Shown piece after piece: positions 35,871 through 45,992 of a DNA stretch of 64,000 nucleotides. The DNA is from Actinocorallia populi (GTDB lineage Bacteria; Actinomycetota; Actinomycetes; Streptosporangiales; Streptosporangiaceae). The stretch covers positions 89,612 through 153,611 of the forward strand of contig NZ_PVZV01000013.1 of the NCBI RefSeq assembly GCF_002995495.1. The letters run 5' to 3'. Within the stretch, counting starts at the first letter, position 1. The number at the start of each line of letters is the position of its first letter. A model generated the notes under the pieces. That model was not told the DNA's origin and did no database searches. It saw only the letters and a list, made by a program, of their open reading frames with translations. A program made the translations under genes and the position numbers.

Positions 35871-38486
35871 GTGACCAAGAGCCTAGCCACTCAGATCCGT
35901 CTTGACCTGCCCGAAGAGCTGCGCGCGGACGTGCGGCTGCTGGGCTCGCTGCTGGGGCGGGCGCTGGTCGAATACGGCGGCCAGGGCCTGCTGGACGACG
36001 TCGAGAACCTCCGCCGCTCCGTGATCGCCGCCCGCAAGGGCGAGCTGCCGGGGGACCGGGTGGCCGAGCTGGTGGCCGGCTGGCCGCTGGAGCGCGCCGA
36101 GCTGGTCGCGCGCGCCTTCTCCGTCTACTTCCACCTGACCAACCTCGCCGAGGAGCACCACCGCGTCCGCACGCTGCGCCAGCGGGACGTGGCGGGCGGC
36201 GCGCCGCAGCGCGCCTCCTTCGCCGAGGCCGTCGCCGAGCTGGAGGAGGCGGCCGAGGCCGTCGCCGGGCTGGAGTTCCGGCCGGTCCTGACCGCCCACC
36301 CCACCGAGGCGCGGCGCCGCGCGGTGGTCACCTCCATCACCCGCGTCGGCGACCTGCTGCACGCCTACGACGCCTCCGGCGCCCACAGCGAGCGCGCGGA
36401 CCTGCGCCGCAGGATGCGCGAGGAGATCGACCTGCTGTGGCGCACCGCCCAGCGCCGGCAGCAGCAGATGGACCCGCTGGACGAGGTGCGGGTCGCGCTC
36501 GCCGCCTTCGACGAGACGATCTTCCGGGTGATCCCCCGGATCTACCGCTCGCTGGACACTGTGCTCAAGGGCGAGGAGGAGTACGACGGCGGCGCCACCC
36601 GGCCCCCGCTGGCCCCCGCCTACGTGCGCTTCGGCAGCTGGATCGGCGGCGACCGCGACGGCAACCCGCACGTGACGGCCCAGGTCACCCGCCAGGCCTT
36701 CAAGATCCAGTCCCAGCACGTGCTGATCGCGCTGGAGAACGCCGCCACCCGGATCGGGCGGCAGCTGACCGTCCACCAGGACACCACCCCGCCGTCCCCG
36801 GAGCTGCGCAACGCGCTGGGCGCGGCCCGCACCGCGCACCCCGAGCTCCTCGGCGAGATCGCCGCGCGCTCGCCCGGCGAGCCGCACCGCCAGTACCTCC
36901 TGTACGCGGCCGAGCGCATCAGGTCGACCCGGGTGCGCAACGCCGACCTCGGCTACGGCGGCCCCGAGGAGCTGCTGGACGACCTCGTCCTGCTGCAGGA
37001 CTCCCTGGCCTCGGCCGGGGCGGCCCGGCAGGCGTACGGCGAGCTGCAGCACCTGGTCTGGCAGGTGGAGACCTTCGGCTTCCACCTGGCCGAGCTGGAG
37101 ATCCGCCAGCACTCGGCGGTGCACGAGAAGGCGCTGGCCGAGGTGCGGGCGGGCGGCGCGCTCTCCGCGCAGACCGAGGAGGTCCTCGACACCCTGCGGG
37201 TGGTCGCCTGGGCGCAGAAGCGCTTCGGCGAGCAGGCCTGCAGCCGCTACATCATCTCCTTCTCCCGCTCGGCCGCCGACATCGCCGCGGTCTACGAGCT
37301 GGCGGACTCCCTGGGCCCGGAGGCCCCGGTCCTGGACGTCGTGCCGCTGTTCGAGACCGGCGAGGACCTCGAACGCGCCGTCGAGGTGCTGCGGGAGGCG
37401 ATCGAACTGCCGCCGGTGCGGCGCAGGCTGGCCCAGACGGGGCGGCGCCTGGAGGTCATGCTCGGCTACTCCGACTCGGCCAAGATCCTCGGCCCGGCCA
37501 GCGCGACGCTGCTGCTGTACGACACCCAGGAGGCGCTGGCCCGCTGGGCCGAGGCCAACGACATCACGCTCACGCTCTTCCACGGCCGCGGCGGCTCGCT
37601 GGGCCGCGGCGGCGGCCCGGCCGGCCGGGCGATCCTGGCCCAGGCGCCCGGATCGGTGGCGGGCCGGTTCAAGGTCACCGAGCAGGGCGAGGTCATCTTC
37701 GCCCGCTACGGGCACCCCGAGATCGCGCGCCGCCACGTCGAGCAGGTCACCCACGCGGTGCTGCTGGCCTCCACCCCGCGGGTCGAGCGCACGGCGCGGG
37801 AGGCCGCCGCGCGGTTCCGCCCGCTGGCCGACCGGCTGAGCGAGGCCGCGCACCGGGCGTTCCGCGGCCTGGTCGAGGCCGACGGCTTCGCCGAGTGGTT
37901 CTCCCGGGTCTCCCCGCTGGCCGAGATCGGCGAGCTGCGCATCGGCTCGCGCCCGTCCCGCCGCACCGGCGCCAGCACCCTGGACGACCTGCGCGCCATC
38001 CCGTGGGTGTTCGCCTGGACCCAGACCAGGGTCAACCTGCCGGCCTGGTACGGGCTCGGCTCCGGCCTGGCCGCCGTCGCCGACGACCCCGACCTGCGCG
38101 AGGCGTACGAGGGCTGGCCGCTGTTCGCCGCGATGATCGACAACGCGGAGATGTCGCTGGCCAAGACCGACCGCGACATCGCCGAGCGCTACCTGGCGCT
38201 GGGCGACCGGCCCGACCTGAGCGCCGCGGTCATGGCCGAGTACGACAGGACGCTGGAGCTGGTGCTGTCGGTCACCGGGCACACCCGCCTGCTGGAGAAC
38301 CGCAGGGTGCTCTCCCGCGCGGTGGAGCTGCGCAACCCCTACGTGGACGCGCTCAGCCACCTCCAGCTGCGCGCGCTCGAGGCGCTGCGCTCGGGCGACG
38401 TGCCCGAGGAGGACCGGGCCAGGGTGCAGAACCTCCTGCTGCTGTCGGTCAACGGCGTCGCGGCCGGCCTGCAGAACACCGGCTGA
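35871..38486 (+). CDS. ppc: Phosphoenolpyruvate carboxylase
   Basis: An 871-residue bacterial-type PEPC that fixes bicarbonate onto PEP to form oxaloacetate. Catalytic signatures are VLTAHPTEARRRAV (His about 143), GSWIGGDRDGNPHVT, LFHGRGGSLGRGGGPAGRAI (His about 571, the Gly-rich PEP loop) and the conserved C-terminus SVNGVAAGLQNTG. The N-terminus is short and lacks plant-type phosphorylation sequence. It starts at GTG with no Shine-Dalgarno and a -10-like TAGGAT just upstream, so probably leaderless. Confidence 0.96.
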   Translation: MTKSLATQIRLDLPEELRADVRLLGSLLGRALVEYGGQGLLDDVENLRRSVIAARKGELPGDRVAELVAGWPLERAELVARAFSVYFHLTNLAEEHHRVRTLRQRDVAGGAPQRASFAEAVAELEEAAEAVAGLEFRPVLTAHPTEARRRAVVTSITRVGDLLHAYDASGAHSERADLRRRMREEIDLLWRTAQRRQQQMDPLDEVRVALAAFDETIFRVIPRIYRSLDTVLKGEEEYDGGATRPPLAPAYVRFGSWIGGDRDGNPHVTAQVTRQAFKIQSQHVLIALENAATRIGRQLTVHQDTTPPSPELRNALGAARTAHPELLGEIAARSPGEPHRQYLLYAAERIRSTRVRNADLGYGGPEELLDDLVLLQDSLASAGAARQAYGELQHLVWQVETFGFHLAELEIRQHSAVHEKALAEVRAGGALSAQTEEVLDTLRVVAWAQKRFGEQACSRYIISFSRSAADIAAVYELADSLGPEAPVLDVVPLFETGEDLERAVEVLREAIELPPVRRRLAQTGRRLEVMLGYSDSAKILGPASATLLLYDTQEALARWAEANDITLTLFHGRGGSLGRGGGPAGRAILAQAPGSVAGRFKVTEQGEVIFARYGHPEIARRHVEQVTHAVLLASTPRVERTAREAAARFRPLADRLSEAAHRAFRGLVEADGFAEWFSRVSPLAEIGELRIGSRPSRRTGASTLDDLRAIPWVFAWTQTRVNLPAWYGLGSGLAAVADDPDLREAYEGWPLFAAMIDNAEMSLAKTDRDIAERYLALGDRPDLSAAVMAEYDRTLELVLSVTGHTRLLENRRVLSRAVELRNPYVDALSHLQLRALEALRSGDVPEEDRARVQNLLLLSVNGVAAGLQNTG

Positions 38487-38535
38487 CCGGTCCCTCCGGG
38501 GACGGCCTCGGGACCCCGTGGGATTGGATGGGTGC

Positions 38536-39432
38536 ATGGACGCGTATTCCGACCTCGACCGGCCCCCGTTGAACGAGCGGGCGCTCAACCGCGTACTGGT
38601 GCGGGAGGGCTCGTTCTGGCGCGGCGTGCGGGTGGTTCAGGAGACCGGATCGACCAACGCCGATCTGGCCGAGCAGGTCAGGGCGGCGGAGGCGGCCGGC
38701 AGGGAGGTCCCCGAGGGGACCGTCCTGGTGGCCGAGGAGCAGACCGCGGGCCGGGGGCGGCTGGGCCGCGCCTGGAGCGCCCCGCCCCGGTCGGGGCTGA
38801 TGTTCTCGGTGCTGCTGCGTCCGGGCCCCGGCGTGCCCCCGGGACGGCTGGGCTGGCTGCCGCTGCTGACCGGGGTGGCGGCGGCCGCCGCGATCCGGAC
38901 GGTGACCGCGCGGGCGGGCCGGGGGGACTTCGGCGACGAGCCCGGCGGGCACGTCGTGCAGGCGGGGCTGAAGTGGCCCAACGACCTGCTGGTGGGGGAG
39001 CGGAAGCTGGCCGGGATCCTGGCCGAGCGCGTGGACGGCGCGGTCGTCGTCGGGGTGGGGCTGAACGTCTCGCTGCGCGAGCACGAGCTGCCCGTGCCGA
39101 CGGCGACCTCGCTGGTGCTGGAGGACGCCGCGGTCCACGACCGGGGGATCGTCCTGCGGGCGGTGCTGCGGGAGCTGGCGCTGCGCTACACCGAGTGGCG
39201 GGCGGCGGACGGCGATCCGGACGGCAGCGGGCTGCGCGCGGCGTACCGCGAGCACTCGGCCACCCTGGGCCAGGAGGTCAGGATGGAGCTGCCCGGCGGG
39301 AACTCCGCGACGGGCACCGCCGTTGACGTGGACGCCGAGGGAAGGCTGGTGGTCGGGACGGAGGCGGGGGAGCGGGCTTTCACTGCCGGTGATGTCGTTC
39401 ATGTCCGGAATCCGAGACGAGCGGGACAGTAG
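38536..39432 (+). CDS. birA: Biotin-protein ligase BirA (class I)
   Basis: A 298-residue enzyme that biotinylates the Lys of carboxylase carrier domains. Motifs: QETGSTNADL, the biotinyl-AMP loop TAGRGRLGRAWSAP near 70-83, KWPNDLLVGERKLAGIL near 153, then a C-terminal SH3-like domain. No N-terminal DNA-binding domain is present, so it is not a repressor. ATG at 38536 follows GGATGGG. Its substrate gene accA lies at 14-16 kb, the pairing seen in mycobacteria. Confidence 0.95.
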   Translation: MDAYSDLDRPPLNERALNRVLVREGSFWRGVRVVQETGSTNADLAEQVRAAEAAGREVPEGTVLVAEEQTAGRGRLGRAWSAPPRSGLMFSVLLRPGPGVPPGRLGWLPLLTGVAAAAAIRTVTARAGRGDFGDEPGGHVVQAGLKWPNDLLVGERKLAGILAERVDGAVVVGVGLNVSLREHELPVPTATSLVLEDAAVHDRGIVLRAVLRELALRYTEWRAADGDPDGSGLRAAYREHSATLGQEVRMELPGGNSATGTAVDVDAEGRLVVGTEAGERAFTAGDVVHVRNPRRAGQ

Positions 39433-39499
39433 TGACAACCATCACATAACCTTTGTCGCGCGGCTGTGGCGATCGGTCGTGGAATCGGGGAGTTGAAGG

Positions 39500-40450
39500 A
39501 TGTCCGGGCAGGTGCGAGGGTCCCAGGAGCTGGAAGAGCTCCTCCTGGGCGGTGAGCTGAGCTACACCAGGGCGGACGCCGCCGAGCTGACCGGGGTCTC
39601 CAGGAAGTTCGCCGAGCGGCTGTGGCGCTCGTTCGGCTTCGCGGGCCCCGCCGACGAGGTGCCGGCCTTCTCCGACAGCGACCTGGACGCGCTGCGGCGG
39701 ATCCAGGGGCTGATGGAGCGCGGGACGTCCGAGGAGCTCGTCCTGCGCCAGGCCAGGGCGCTGGGCCAGACGATGGCGCGGCTGGCCGAGTGGCAGACCG
39801 GCATCCTGCTCGGCTCCGGCTCGGAGTCCCAGCTGCTGAGCGAGGGCTACCTGGCGGAGATGGAGCGGCTGGTGGTCCACGCCTGGCGGCGCCAGCTGGC
39901 GGCCTCGGTGGCGCGGGCGCTGGCCTCGGCCAGCGACGGCGACCTGCCGGGCCGCGGCCCGGTGGCGGTCGGCTTCGCGGACATGGTCTCCTTCACCGCG
40001 ATGAGCCGGGAGCTGAGCGAGCTGGAGCTGGGCCGGGTGGTCGAGCGCTTCGAGGAGACCGCCTCCGACATCGTGGCGGCGCACGGGGCCCGGCTGGTCA
40101 AGACCCTCGGGGACGAGGTGCTGTACGCCGCCGACGACGCACGGACCGGTGTGGAGATCGGGATGGCGATCTCCGAGGCGGTCCGGGACGAGACCGAGGT
40201 GCCCGACGTGCGGGTGGGCATGGCCTACGGGTCGGTCCTGCCCCTGATGGGCGACATCTTCGGCACCACGGTGAACATGGCGTCGCGGCTGACCTCGATC
40301 GCCCGGCCGGGCACCCTCGTGGCCGATCCCGCCCTCGCCGCCGAGCTGGAGGGCGATCCCGCCTACGAACTCGTGCGCATCGTGCGTAGACCGGTACGGG
40401 GACTGGGCATCATCCAACCGTACGTCGTGCGGCGCTCCGCACAGCAGTGA
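39500..40450 (+). CDS. Class III adenylyl cyclase with N-terminal regulatory domain
   Basis: A 316-residue cyclase. The N-terminal ~150 residues are helical with a MerR-like start ([22 protein letters not shown]), similar to the adenylate cyclase regulatory domain of Rv1264. The catalytic domain (about 155-310) keeps metal Asp in [13 protein letters not shown] and [11 protein letters not shown], substrate Lys in LVKTLGDE and transition-state Asn/Arg in TTVNMASRL. Soluble; no transmembrane helix. GGGGAG at 39486-39491 precedes the ATG. Confidence 0.93.
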   Translation: MSGQVRGSQELEELLLGGELSYTRADAAELTGVSRKFAERLWRSFGFAGPADEVPAFSDSDLDALRRIQGLMERGTSEELVLRQARALGQTMARLAEWQTGILLGSGSESQLLSEGYLAEMERLVVHAWRRQLAASVARALASASDGDLPGRGPVAVGFADMVSFTAMSRELSELELGRVVERFEETASDIVAAHGARLVKTLGDEVLYAADDARTGVEIGMAISEAVRDETEVPDVRVGMAYGSVLPLMGDIFGTTVNMASRLTSIARPGTLVADPALAAELEGDPAYELVRIVRRPVRGLGIIQPYVVRRSAQQ

Positions 40451-40470
40451 AAAAATTCCATTAACACGGA

Positions 40471-40492
40471 GTCCACCGTTCGTTCATCTTCA
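40471..40492 (+). promoter_or_regulatory. Candidate PHO box ahead of ppk
   Basis: Two contiguous 11-base direct repeats, GTCCACCGTTC and GTTCATCTTCA, each with 6 of 7 matches to the Streptomyces PhoP core GTTCACC. They lie 20 bases before the ppk ATG. ppk is a PhoP target in Streptomyces. The close spacing to the ATG is unusual for activation. Confidence 0.4.
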
Positions 40493-40511
40493 AGGGGGAC
40501 CATCAGCCATC

Positions 40512-42596
40512 ATGAGTGCCACTCCAGGACAGATCTCCCGAGACGAGCCCCTTCCCGAAGATCGCTTCCTGGACCGTGAGGAGAGCTGGCTCCAGTTTAA
40601 CCAGCGGGTGCTGGAGCTCGCCGAGGACGGGAGCCTCCCGCTGCTGGAGCGGGTGCGCTTCCTGGCCATCTTCTCCACCAACCTGGACGAGTTCTTCATG
40701 GTCCGGGTCGCCGGACTCCTCCGCCGGATCGCCACCGGCCTGGCCGTCCGCTCCGCCAGCGGGCGCCAGCCCCGCGAGGTGCTGGAGCGCACCGCCGTCA
40801 TCGCGCACGAGCTGATGCTCCGCCACGCCGCCTGCTTCCGCGACGACGTCCTGCCCGCCCTGGCCAAGCAGGACATCGAGATCCTGCGCTGGGAGGAGCT
40901 GGCCGAGTCCGAGCGCGAGCACCTGCGGCGGCTCTTCCGCGAACGCATCTACCCGGTGCTCACCCCGCTGGTCGTCGACTCCGCCCACCCCTTCCCCTAC
41001 ATCTCCGGTCGGTCGCTCAACCTCGCCGTCGTCGTGCGCGACCCCGACACCGAGGCCCGCCTGTTCGCCAGGGTGAAGGTCCCCGAGATCCTGCCGCGGT
41101 TCATGGAGGCCTCGCCCAACCGCTTCACACCGCTCGAGGACGTGATCGCCGCCCACCTCACCCAGCTGTTCAACGGGATGGAGGTGCTGGAGCACCACGC
41201 CTTCCGGGTCACCCGCAACCAGGACCTGGAGGTCGACGAGGACATCGCCGAGGACCTGCTCCAGGCGCTGGAGAAGGAGCTGCTGCGCCGCCGCTTCGGC
41301 CCGGTGGTGCGCCTGGAGGTGGAGGAGTCCATCTCGACCGAGGTGCTCGAGCTGCTCACCGAGGAGCTGGGCATGCAGGAGCGCCAGATCTACCGGGTCC
41401 CCGGCCCGCTGGACCTCGGCGGGCTGAACCAGATCGCCGACCTGGACCGCAGCGAGCTGAAGTACCCGCCGTTCGTGCCGTCCAAGGCGGCGCTGCCCAC
41501 CGAGGGGAGCGTCTTCGCCGCGCTGCGCGAGCGGGACGTGGTCGTCCAGCACCCCTACGACTCCTTCGCCACCAGCGTGCAGCGCATGGTCGAGGAGGCC
41601 GCGGCCGACCCCAAGGTGCTGGCGATCAAGCAGACCCTCTACCGGACCAGCGGCGACTCCCCGATCGTGGACGCGCTCATCGACGCCGCCGACGCCGGCA
41701 AGCAGGTCGTGGTGGTCGTCGAGATCAAGGCGCGGTTCGACGAGAGCGCCAACATCGAGTGGGCGCGCAAGCTGGAGCAGGCCGGCTGCCACGTGGTGTA
41801 CGGCTTCGTCGGCCTCAAGACCCACTGCAAGCTGCTGCTGGTCGTCCGGCAGGAGGCCGACGGCAGCCTGCGGCGCTACTGCCACATCGGCACCGGCAAC
41901 TACCACCCCAAGACCGCGCGCCTGTACGAGGACCTCGGCCTGCTGACCGCCGACCTCGAGATCGCCGAGGACGTCACCGAGCTGTTCAACCACCTGACCG
42001 GCTACTCCCGCCAGGTCAGCTACCGGCAGCTGCTGGTGGCGCCCAACACCCTGCGCAGCGGGCTCGTCCTGCGCATCGAGCGCGAGATCGGGCACCACCG
42101 CGCGGGCCGCCCGGCGCACATCCGCTTCAAGTGCAACAGCCTCGTGGACGAGGTCGTCATCGACGCGCTCTACCGAGCCTCGCAGGCCGGGGTGCCGGTG
42201 GACGTCTGGGTGCGCGGCATCTGCGCGCTGCGCCCCGGGGTGCCCGGCCTGTCGGAGAACATCCGGGTGCGCAGCGTCCTGGGGCGCTTCCTGGAGCACT
42301 CCCGCATCTTCGCCTACGAGTGCGGAGGCAAGCCCGAGGTGTGGTTCGGCAGCGCCGACCTCATGCACCGCAACCTCGACCGGCGGGTCGAGGCGCTGGT
42401 GCGGGTCAACGACCCGGCCCACCGCGACGAGCTGCTCCGGCTGCTCGACAAGGGCGTCGCGACCGACACGTCCTCCTGGTGGCTGGACGGCGACGGGGTG
42501 TGGACCCGCCACAACGGCGACGCCGAGGCCCCCGCCCTGGACATCCAGACCCACCTGATGCGCTCGCGCCGCTGGAGAACCGTGGATGGCGGCTGA
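40512..42596 (+). CDS. ppk: Polyphosphate kinase 1
   Basis: A 694-residue PPK1 that reversibly polymerises ATP gamma-phosphate into polyphosphate. The N-terminal domain ([15 protein letters not shown]) is followed by the head domain and two phospholipase D-like catalytic halves, with the autophosphorylated His region [11 protein letters not shown] and [20 protein letters not shown], and the second HxK-like [19 protein letters not shown] at 40512 overlaps nothing upstream and AAGGGGG lies 14 bases away. The end overlaps the MutT1-like gene by 11 bases. Confidence 0.96.
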   Translation: MSATPGQISRDEPLPEDRFLDREESWLQFNQRVLELAEDGSLPLLERVRFLAIFSTNLDEFFMVRVAGLLRRIATGLAVRSASGRQPREVLERTAVIAHELMLRHAACFRDDVLPALAKQDIEILRWEELAESEREHLRRLFRERIYPVLTPLVVDSAHPFPYISGRSLNLAVVVRDPDTEARLFARVKVPEILPRFMEASPNRFTPLEDVIAAHLTQLFNGMEVLEHHAFRVTRNQDLEVDEDIAEDLLQALEKELLRRRFGPVVRLEVEESISTEVLELLTEELGMQERQIYRVPGPLDLGGLNQIADLDRSELKYPPFVPSKAALPTEGSVFAALRERDVVVQHPYDSFATSVQRMVEEAAADPKVLAIKQTLYRTSGDSPIVDALIDAADAGKQVVVVVEIKARFDESANIEWARKLEQAGCHVVYGFVGLKTHCKLLLVVRQEADGSLRRYCHIGTGNYHPKTARLYEDLGLLTADLEIAEDVTELFNHLTGYSRQVSYRQLLVAPNTLRSGLVLRIEREIGHHRAGRPAHIRFKCNSLVDEVVIDALYRASQAGVPVDVWVRGICALRPGVPGLSENIRVRSVLGRFLEHSRIFAYECGGKPEVWFGSADLMHRNLDRRVEALVRVNDPAHRDELLRLLDKGVATDTSSWWLDGDGVWTRHNGDAEAPALDIQTHLMRSRRWRTVDGG

Positions 42597-43497
42597 CCCT
42601 CCGATCAGGGCCGCCGGGGCCGTGCTGGGCCGCCGCGACGGCGCGGTCCGCGAGGTGGCGCTCGTCCACCGCCCCCGGTACGGCGACTGGAGCCTGCCCA
42701 AGGGCAAGCCGCACGCCGGCGAGCACCCCCTGCGCACCGCGGTGCGCGAGGTCGCCGAGGAGACCGGGGTGACGCCCCGGCTCGGCCCCCGCCTGCCGTC
42801 GGTCGAGTACGAGACGGCCAAGGGGCTCAAACGCGTCGACTACTGGGCGGCCGAGGCCGGCGAGGCGGCACCGTTCCTCGCCGGAGACGAGGTCGACCGG
42901 TGGGAGTGGGTGCCGCTGGAGGAGGCCTTCGGCCGGCTCAGCCACGCCCCCGACACCGCGGTGCTGGAGGCCTACGCGGCGCTGCCGGAGCGCACCCGCC
43001 CGGTGGTCGTCCTGCGGCACGCCTCGGCGGGGGAGAAGCGCGACTGGCGGGACCGCGACCTCGTCCGCCCGCTGGACGACAGGGGCCGCCGGGAGTCGGC
43101 CGAGATGTCCCGGCTGCTGCGCGCCTACGCGCCGCGACGGGTGTTCAGCTCGGCCACCGCCCGGTGCCTGGAGAGCCTGCTGGACTACGCGTCCGCGCTG
43201 GACGTCCCGCTCCTGGCCGAGCAGGCCTTCACCCTGGGCTCCACCACGCCGGAGCGGGCCGCCGCCCGCTTCGGCGAGCTGGTCGGCTCCCGCGACGACG
43301 GGCTCGACGGGCTCGTCGTGTGCACGCACGGGGAGCTGGTCCCCGTGCTGGCGCGGGAGGCCTGCCCGCGGGACGGGCTCCCGGCGGACCCGTCACTGCG
43401 CAAGGCGTCCTTCTGGGTCTTCCACCGGGAGCCCGGCCCGGACGGCGCGGTCGTCTCGGCGGAACGCCACGCCGTCGGCGACCGGTACGGGGCCTAA
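42586..43497 (+). CDS. mutT1: Nudix hydrolase fused to histidine phosphatase (MutT1-like)
   Basis: A 303-residue two-domain protein. The Nudix domain (about 1-140) holds a full Nudix box: [14 protein letters not shown] then REVAEETGV. The histidine phosphatase domain (about 145-300) begins [12 protein letters not shown] and includes VCTHGEL. The M. tuberculosis counterpart Rv2985, next to ppk (Rv2984), hydrolyses 8-oxo-GTP and diadenosine polyphosphates. The 11-base overlap with ppk predicts coupled translation. Confidence 0.92.
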   Translation: MAADPPIRAAGAVLGRRDGAVREVALVHRPRYGDWSLPKGKPHAGEHPLRTAVREVAEETGVTPRLGPRLPSVEYETAKGLKRVDYWAAEAGEAAPFLAGDEVDRWEWVPLEEAFGRLSHAPDTAVLEAYAALPERTRPVVVLRHASAGEKRDWRDRDLVRPLDDRGRRESAEMSRLLRAYAPRRVFSSATARCLESLLDYASALDVPLLAEQAFTLGSTTPERAAARFGELVGSRDDGLDGLVVCTHGELVPVLAREACPRDGLPADPSLRKASFWVFHREPGPDGAVVSAERHAVGDRYGA

Positions 43498-44957
43498 CCC
43501 AGCCGCGGGAGGGCCAGGGCGCGGGCGTCGGCCCAGGCCGCCTCGACCTCGTCGCGCGCGCGCCCGGCCTCGCAGTGCTCCAGCCCGTACAGGGCGCCGA
43601 GGCCGAAGGCCTCCTGCACCGAGGCGGGTTTCACGGCCCTGAGCTGCTCCTGGGCTATCACTCCGTCCTGGAACCTGCCCAGCACCTCCTGCAGGGACTT
43701 GGCGGCCTTGGAGACGGTCCTGGCGTCCTTGCCGAGCACCTCCTGGACGGCGTCCGCGGTGTAACGCACCCGCTTGGCGGCCTTGCGCGTCTCGTGGCGG
43801 GCCTCGTCGGCCTCCTCCGCCGAGGGGGCCTCGCCGATCGCGGCGTGGGCGTTTTCGAGCCGCCTCCAGCTGCGCCGCAGGAGGGCGCGCAGCTCCTCCT
43901 CGGCGTCGCGGTGGGCGCGCTTGGTGAACGGGGGCGCGGCCAGCAGCCGGTCCAGGGCGTCGAGGAGGGTGAAGTACCGCTCGCCGGAGAGCTCCTCGCG
44001 GACGGCGGCGTAACCCTTGCGTTCGCGCTTCTTGATGCGGCGCAGCCAGGCGGGGTCGGCCTCGCAGACCTCCGGCAGCGAGGCGAGCCGCTCGCTGAAC
44101 CGCTCGTGCAGCACCTCGGCGTCCCTGACCTCGCCCAGCACCGCGGCCAGCCAGCGCAGCTCGGGCTGCAGCGGGTCGGTGACCGCGCGGTCCAGCAGGG
44201 GGCGGCCGCTGGCCAGGACGCTGCGCAGCCGCCGCACCGCCACGCGCATCTTGTGGACGGCGTCGAACTGCTCGAGACGGACCCGGGGGTCCCAGGAGAG
44301 CAGGTCGTCCACCTGCGCGGCGAGGTGCCGCAGCAGCGCGTCACCGGCGCGGGGGCCGTCCCAGGCGGGCGGGGCGGCGATCCGGGACGCCAGCAGCCTG
44401 CCCAGCTTGGAGGAGCCCGCGGAGCGCCGCGCTCCGGCCTCGTGCAGCCGGGAGCCGACCTCGGCCAGGAGCGCGGGGTCGCCGGAGACCAGCTCGACCT
44501 CGATCTCGCGCCAGGACGAGCCGCCGGGGGTCCCGGCGATCGTCCCGGTGACCAGGTCGTCGGCGACCTCGGCGAGCACCTCGCCGGACGGGGAGCGCAG
44601 CTCGCGCACGGTCCGCACGGTGGTGAGCGTCGCGACCGGCCGCACCTCGCGTCCCCGCACGTAGGCGTGCAGGAGGCCGGCCAGTTCCGCGGGGAGGGAG
44701 TCGGAGAGAGGGGCCCGATGCTCGCGCTTGGCGTCGGGCCCCGCGGGGATCTTCAGATGCCACCCCGCGTCCGTGCCCCCGGTACGGCGGCGCAGGGTGA
44801 GCTTGCGGGCGGCGAGCCTGAGGTCGTCGGTGTCGTGGTAGACGGCCTCCAGCTCGTGGATGACGGGTTCGCCGACCGCCGCAAGGTCGCTCAGGTCCGG
44901 CAGGACGAATCCGCTGTCCGCGTCGAACTTGAGCTCGACCTCCAAGTGCTCGGTCAT
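43494..44957 (-). CDS. CYTH and CHAD domain protein (inorganic triphosphatase-like)
   Basis: A 487-residue protein. The CYTH domain opens with the ExExK motif (E6, E8, K10) and continues with Lys/Arg/Glu-rich tunnel strands such as LTLRRRTGGTDAGWHLKIP. The CHAD domain (about 205-485) is helical and rich in conserved Arg/His/Lys (HKMRVAVRRLRSVLASG). CHAD domains bind polyphosphate, and ppk is one gene away. ATG at 44957 is chosen because GGAAGGG lies nine bases upstream; ATG at 44966 overlaps that site. Converges with mutT1 by four bases. Confidence 0.92.
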   Translation of the reverse strand: MTEHLEVELKFDADSGFVLPDLSDLAAVGEPVIHELEAVYHDTDDLRLAARKLTLRRRTGGTDAGWHLKIPAGPDAKREHRAPLSDSLPAELAGLLHAYVRGREVRPVATLTTVRTVRELRSPSGEVLAEVADDLVTGTIAGTPGGSSWREIEVELVSGDPALLAEVGSRLHEAGARRSAGSSKLGRLLASRIAAPPAWDGPRAGDALLRHLAAQVDDLLSWDPRVRLEQFDAVHKMRVAVRRLRSVLASGRPLLDRAVTDPLQPELRWLAAVLGEVRDAEVLHERFSERLASLPEVCEADPAWLRRIKKRERKGYAAVREELSGERYFTLLDALDRLLAAPPFTKRAHRDAEEELRALLRRSWRRLENAHAAIGEAPSAEEADEARHETRKAAKRVRYTADAVQEVLGKDARTVSKAAKSLQEVLGRFQDGVIAQEQLRAVKPASVQEAFGLGALYGLEHCEAGRARDEVEAAWADARALALPRLG

Positions 44958-45025
44958 CCCGACCATCCCTTCCGCCGACTACCGGGGAATCCAGGGTGTC
45001 ACGCGCGGATAACGGATGGAACAGG

Positions 45026-45523
45026 TCAGTTGTAACTGTGGCCGTGGACGTGGTCGGGGTCGGTGAAGCGCTGGATGTACAGCGGTTCGCCGAGCTTCTC
45101 CAGCAGGCCCAGCTCGGTCTCCAGATAGTCGACGTGCTGCTCCTCGTCCGCGAGGATGTGCTCGAAGATGCGGGCCGAGGTGACGTCGCCCTTGCGGCGC
45201 ATGACCTCGATGCCGCGGCGCAACCGGACGATCGCCTCCATCTCGATGACCAGGTCGGACTCGAGCTGCTCCTTGACCGTCTGGCCGATGCGCAGCGGAT
45301 TGAGCTTCTGGTAGTTCGGCAGCGCCTCGAGGAAGAGCAGCCGGTCGGTGAGGACCTCGGCGTGCTTCATCTCGTCGATGGACTCGTGCCGGGTGTGCTT
45401 GGCCAGCTTCACCAGGCCCCAGTTCTCCTGCATCTTGGCGTGCAGGAAGTACTGGTTGATGGCCGTCAGTTCCGCGGTGAGCTGCTCGTTGAGCAGCGCG
45501 ATGATTTCGTTATCGCCTTCCAT
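45026..45523 (-). CDS. bfr: Bacterioferritin
   Basis: A 165-residue haem-containing ferritin that stores iron in a 24-mer. All key residues fall at standard positions: Glu18, Glu51, His54, Glu94, Glu127 and His130 of the di-iron ferroxidase centre and Met52 for haem. ATG at 45523 gives the usual length. Alternative upstream sequence in the same frame is not ferritin-like. It lies downstream of the Bfd-type gene on the same strand, with a hairpin between. Confidence 0.95.
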   Translation of the reverse strand: MEGDNEIIALLNEQLTAELTAINQYFLHAKMQENWGLVKLAKHTRHESIDEMKHAEVLTDRLLFLEALPNYQKLNPLRIGQTVKEQLESDLVIEMEAIVRLRRGIEVMRRKGDVTSARIFEHILADEEQHVDYLETELGLLEKLGEPLYIQRFTDPDHVHGHSYN

Positions 45524-45559
45524 GACTACATCCAAGCACGGTTCCACGGCATGACGACA

Positions 45560-45586
45560 AGCCCGACGGCGTGTCGCCGTCAGGCT
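45560..45586 (-). terminator. Hairpin between bfd and bfr
   Basis: Stem AGCCcGACGGCG/CGCCGTCaGGCT with a TGT loop, one mismatch in 12 pairs. It probably ends or attenuates the bfd transcript, leaving bfr with its own promoter. Confidence 0.65.
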
Positions 45587-45624
45587 CGTGCGCCGCTCAG
45601 CGCGGCCCGCTGTCAGGGAGGGGG

Positions 45625-45969
45625 TCAGGCGGCGGGCTGCTTCACCCCCTTGCGGGCGCGGTGCTGCCGCTGCGGCCGGGCGGGGGCGGGGTCCTCGCCC
45701 TCCGCCGCGATCGCCGGCGCGGCCTCCGGGCTCCGCTCGTCGTCTTCGGCGGCGACCGGCTGCAGGGAGGCGGGGCCGCCGGTGAGGGCGTCCATCAGCT
45801 CCGAGGCGGTCCGCCACTCGCTCACCATGGTGCGGATGCGCCTGGTGCAGGTGCCGCAGCCGGGCTGCATGCCGCAGCCCTCCTTCACCGCGCGCGTGGT
45901 CTTCGCCCCGGCCGCGAGGCACTCGTGCACGGCGTCTTCGGTGACGGCGTTACAGATGCACACGTACAT
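45625..45969 (-). CDS. bfd: Bacterioferritin-associated ferredoxin (Bfd-like, 2Fe-2S)
   Basis: A 114-residue protein. Residues 1-60 form a Bfd domain with the cluster ligands Cys4, Cys6, Cys38 and Cys41 in the standard spacing (VCIC ... GCGTC). The last ~50 residues are disordered (acidic/Pro, then RPQRQHRARKG), which is longer than the ~64-residue E. coli protein. Bfd reduces bacterioferritin to release iron under shortage. ATG at 45969 has AGGAT six bases upstream, and an IdeR-like box precedes it. Confidence 0.9.
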   Translation of the reverse strand: MYVCICNAVTEDAVHECLAAGAKTTRAVKEGCGMQPGCGTCTRRIRTMVSEWRTASELMDALTGGPASLQPVAAEDDERSPEAAPAIAAEGEDPAPARPQRQHRARKGVKQPAA

Positions 45970-45992
45970 CGCGAAATCCTTAGGGGCGGTGA

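Noticed and set aside
45026..45922. Fused, longer bacterioferritin
   Set aside because: The extra 133 codons overlap bfd in another frame; residues number correctly only from ATG at 45523.
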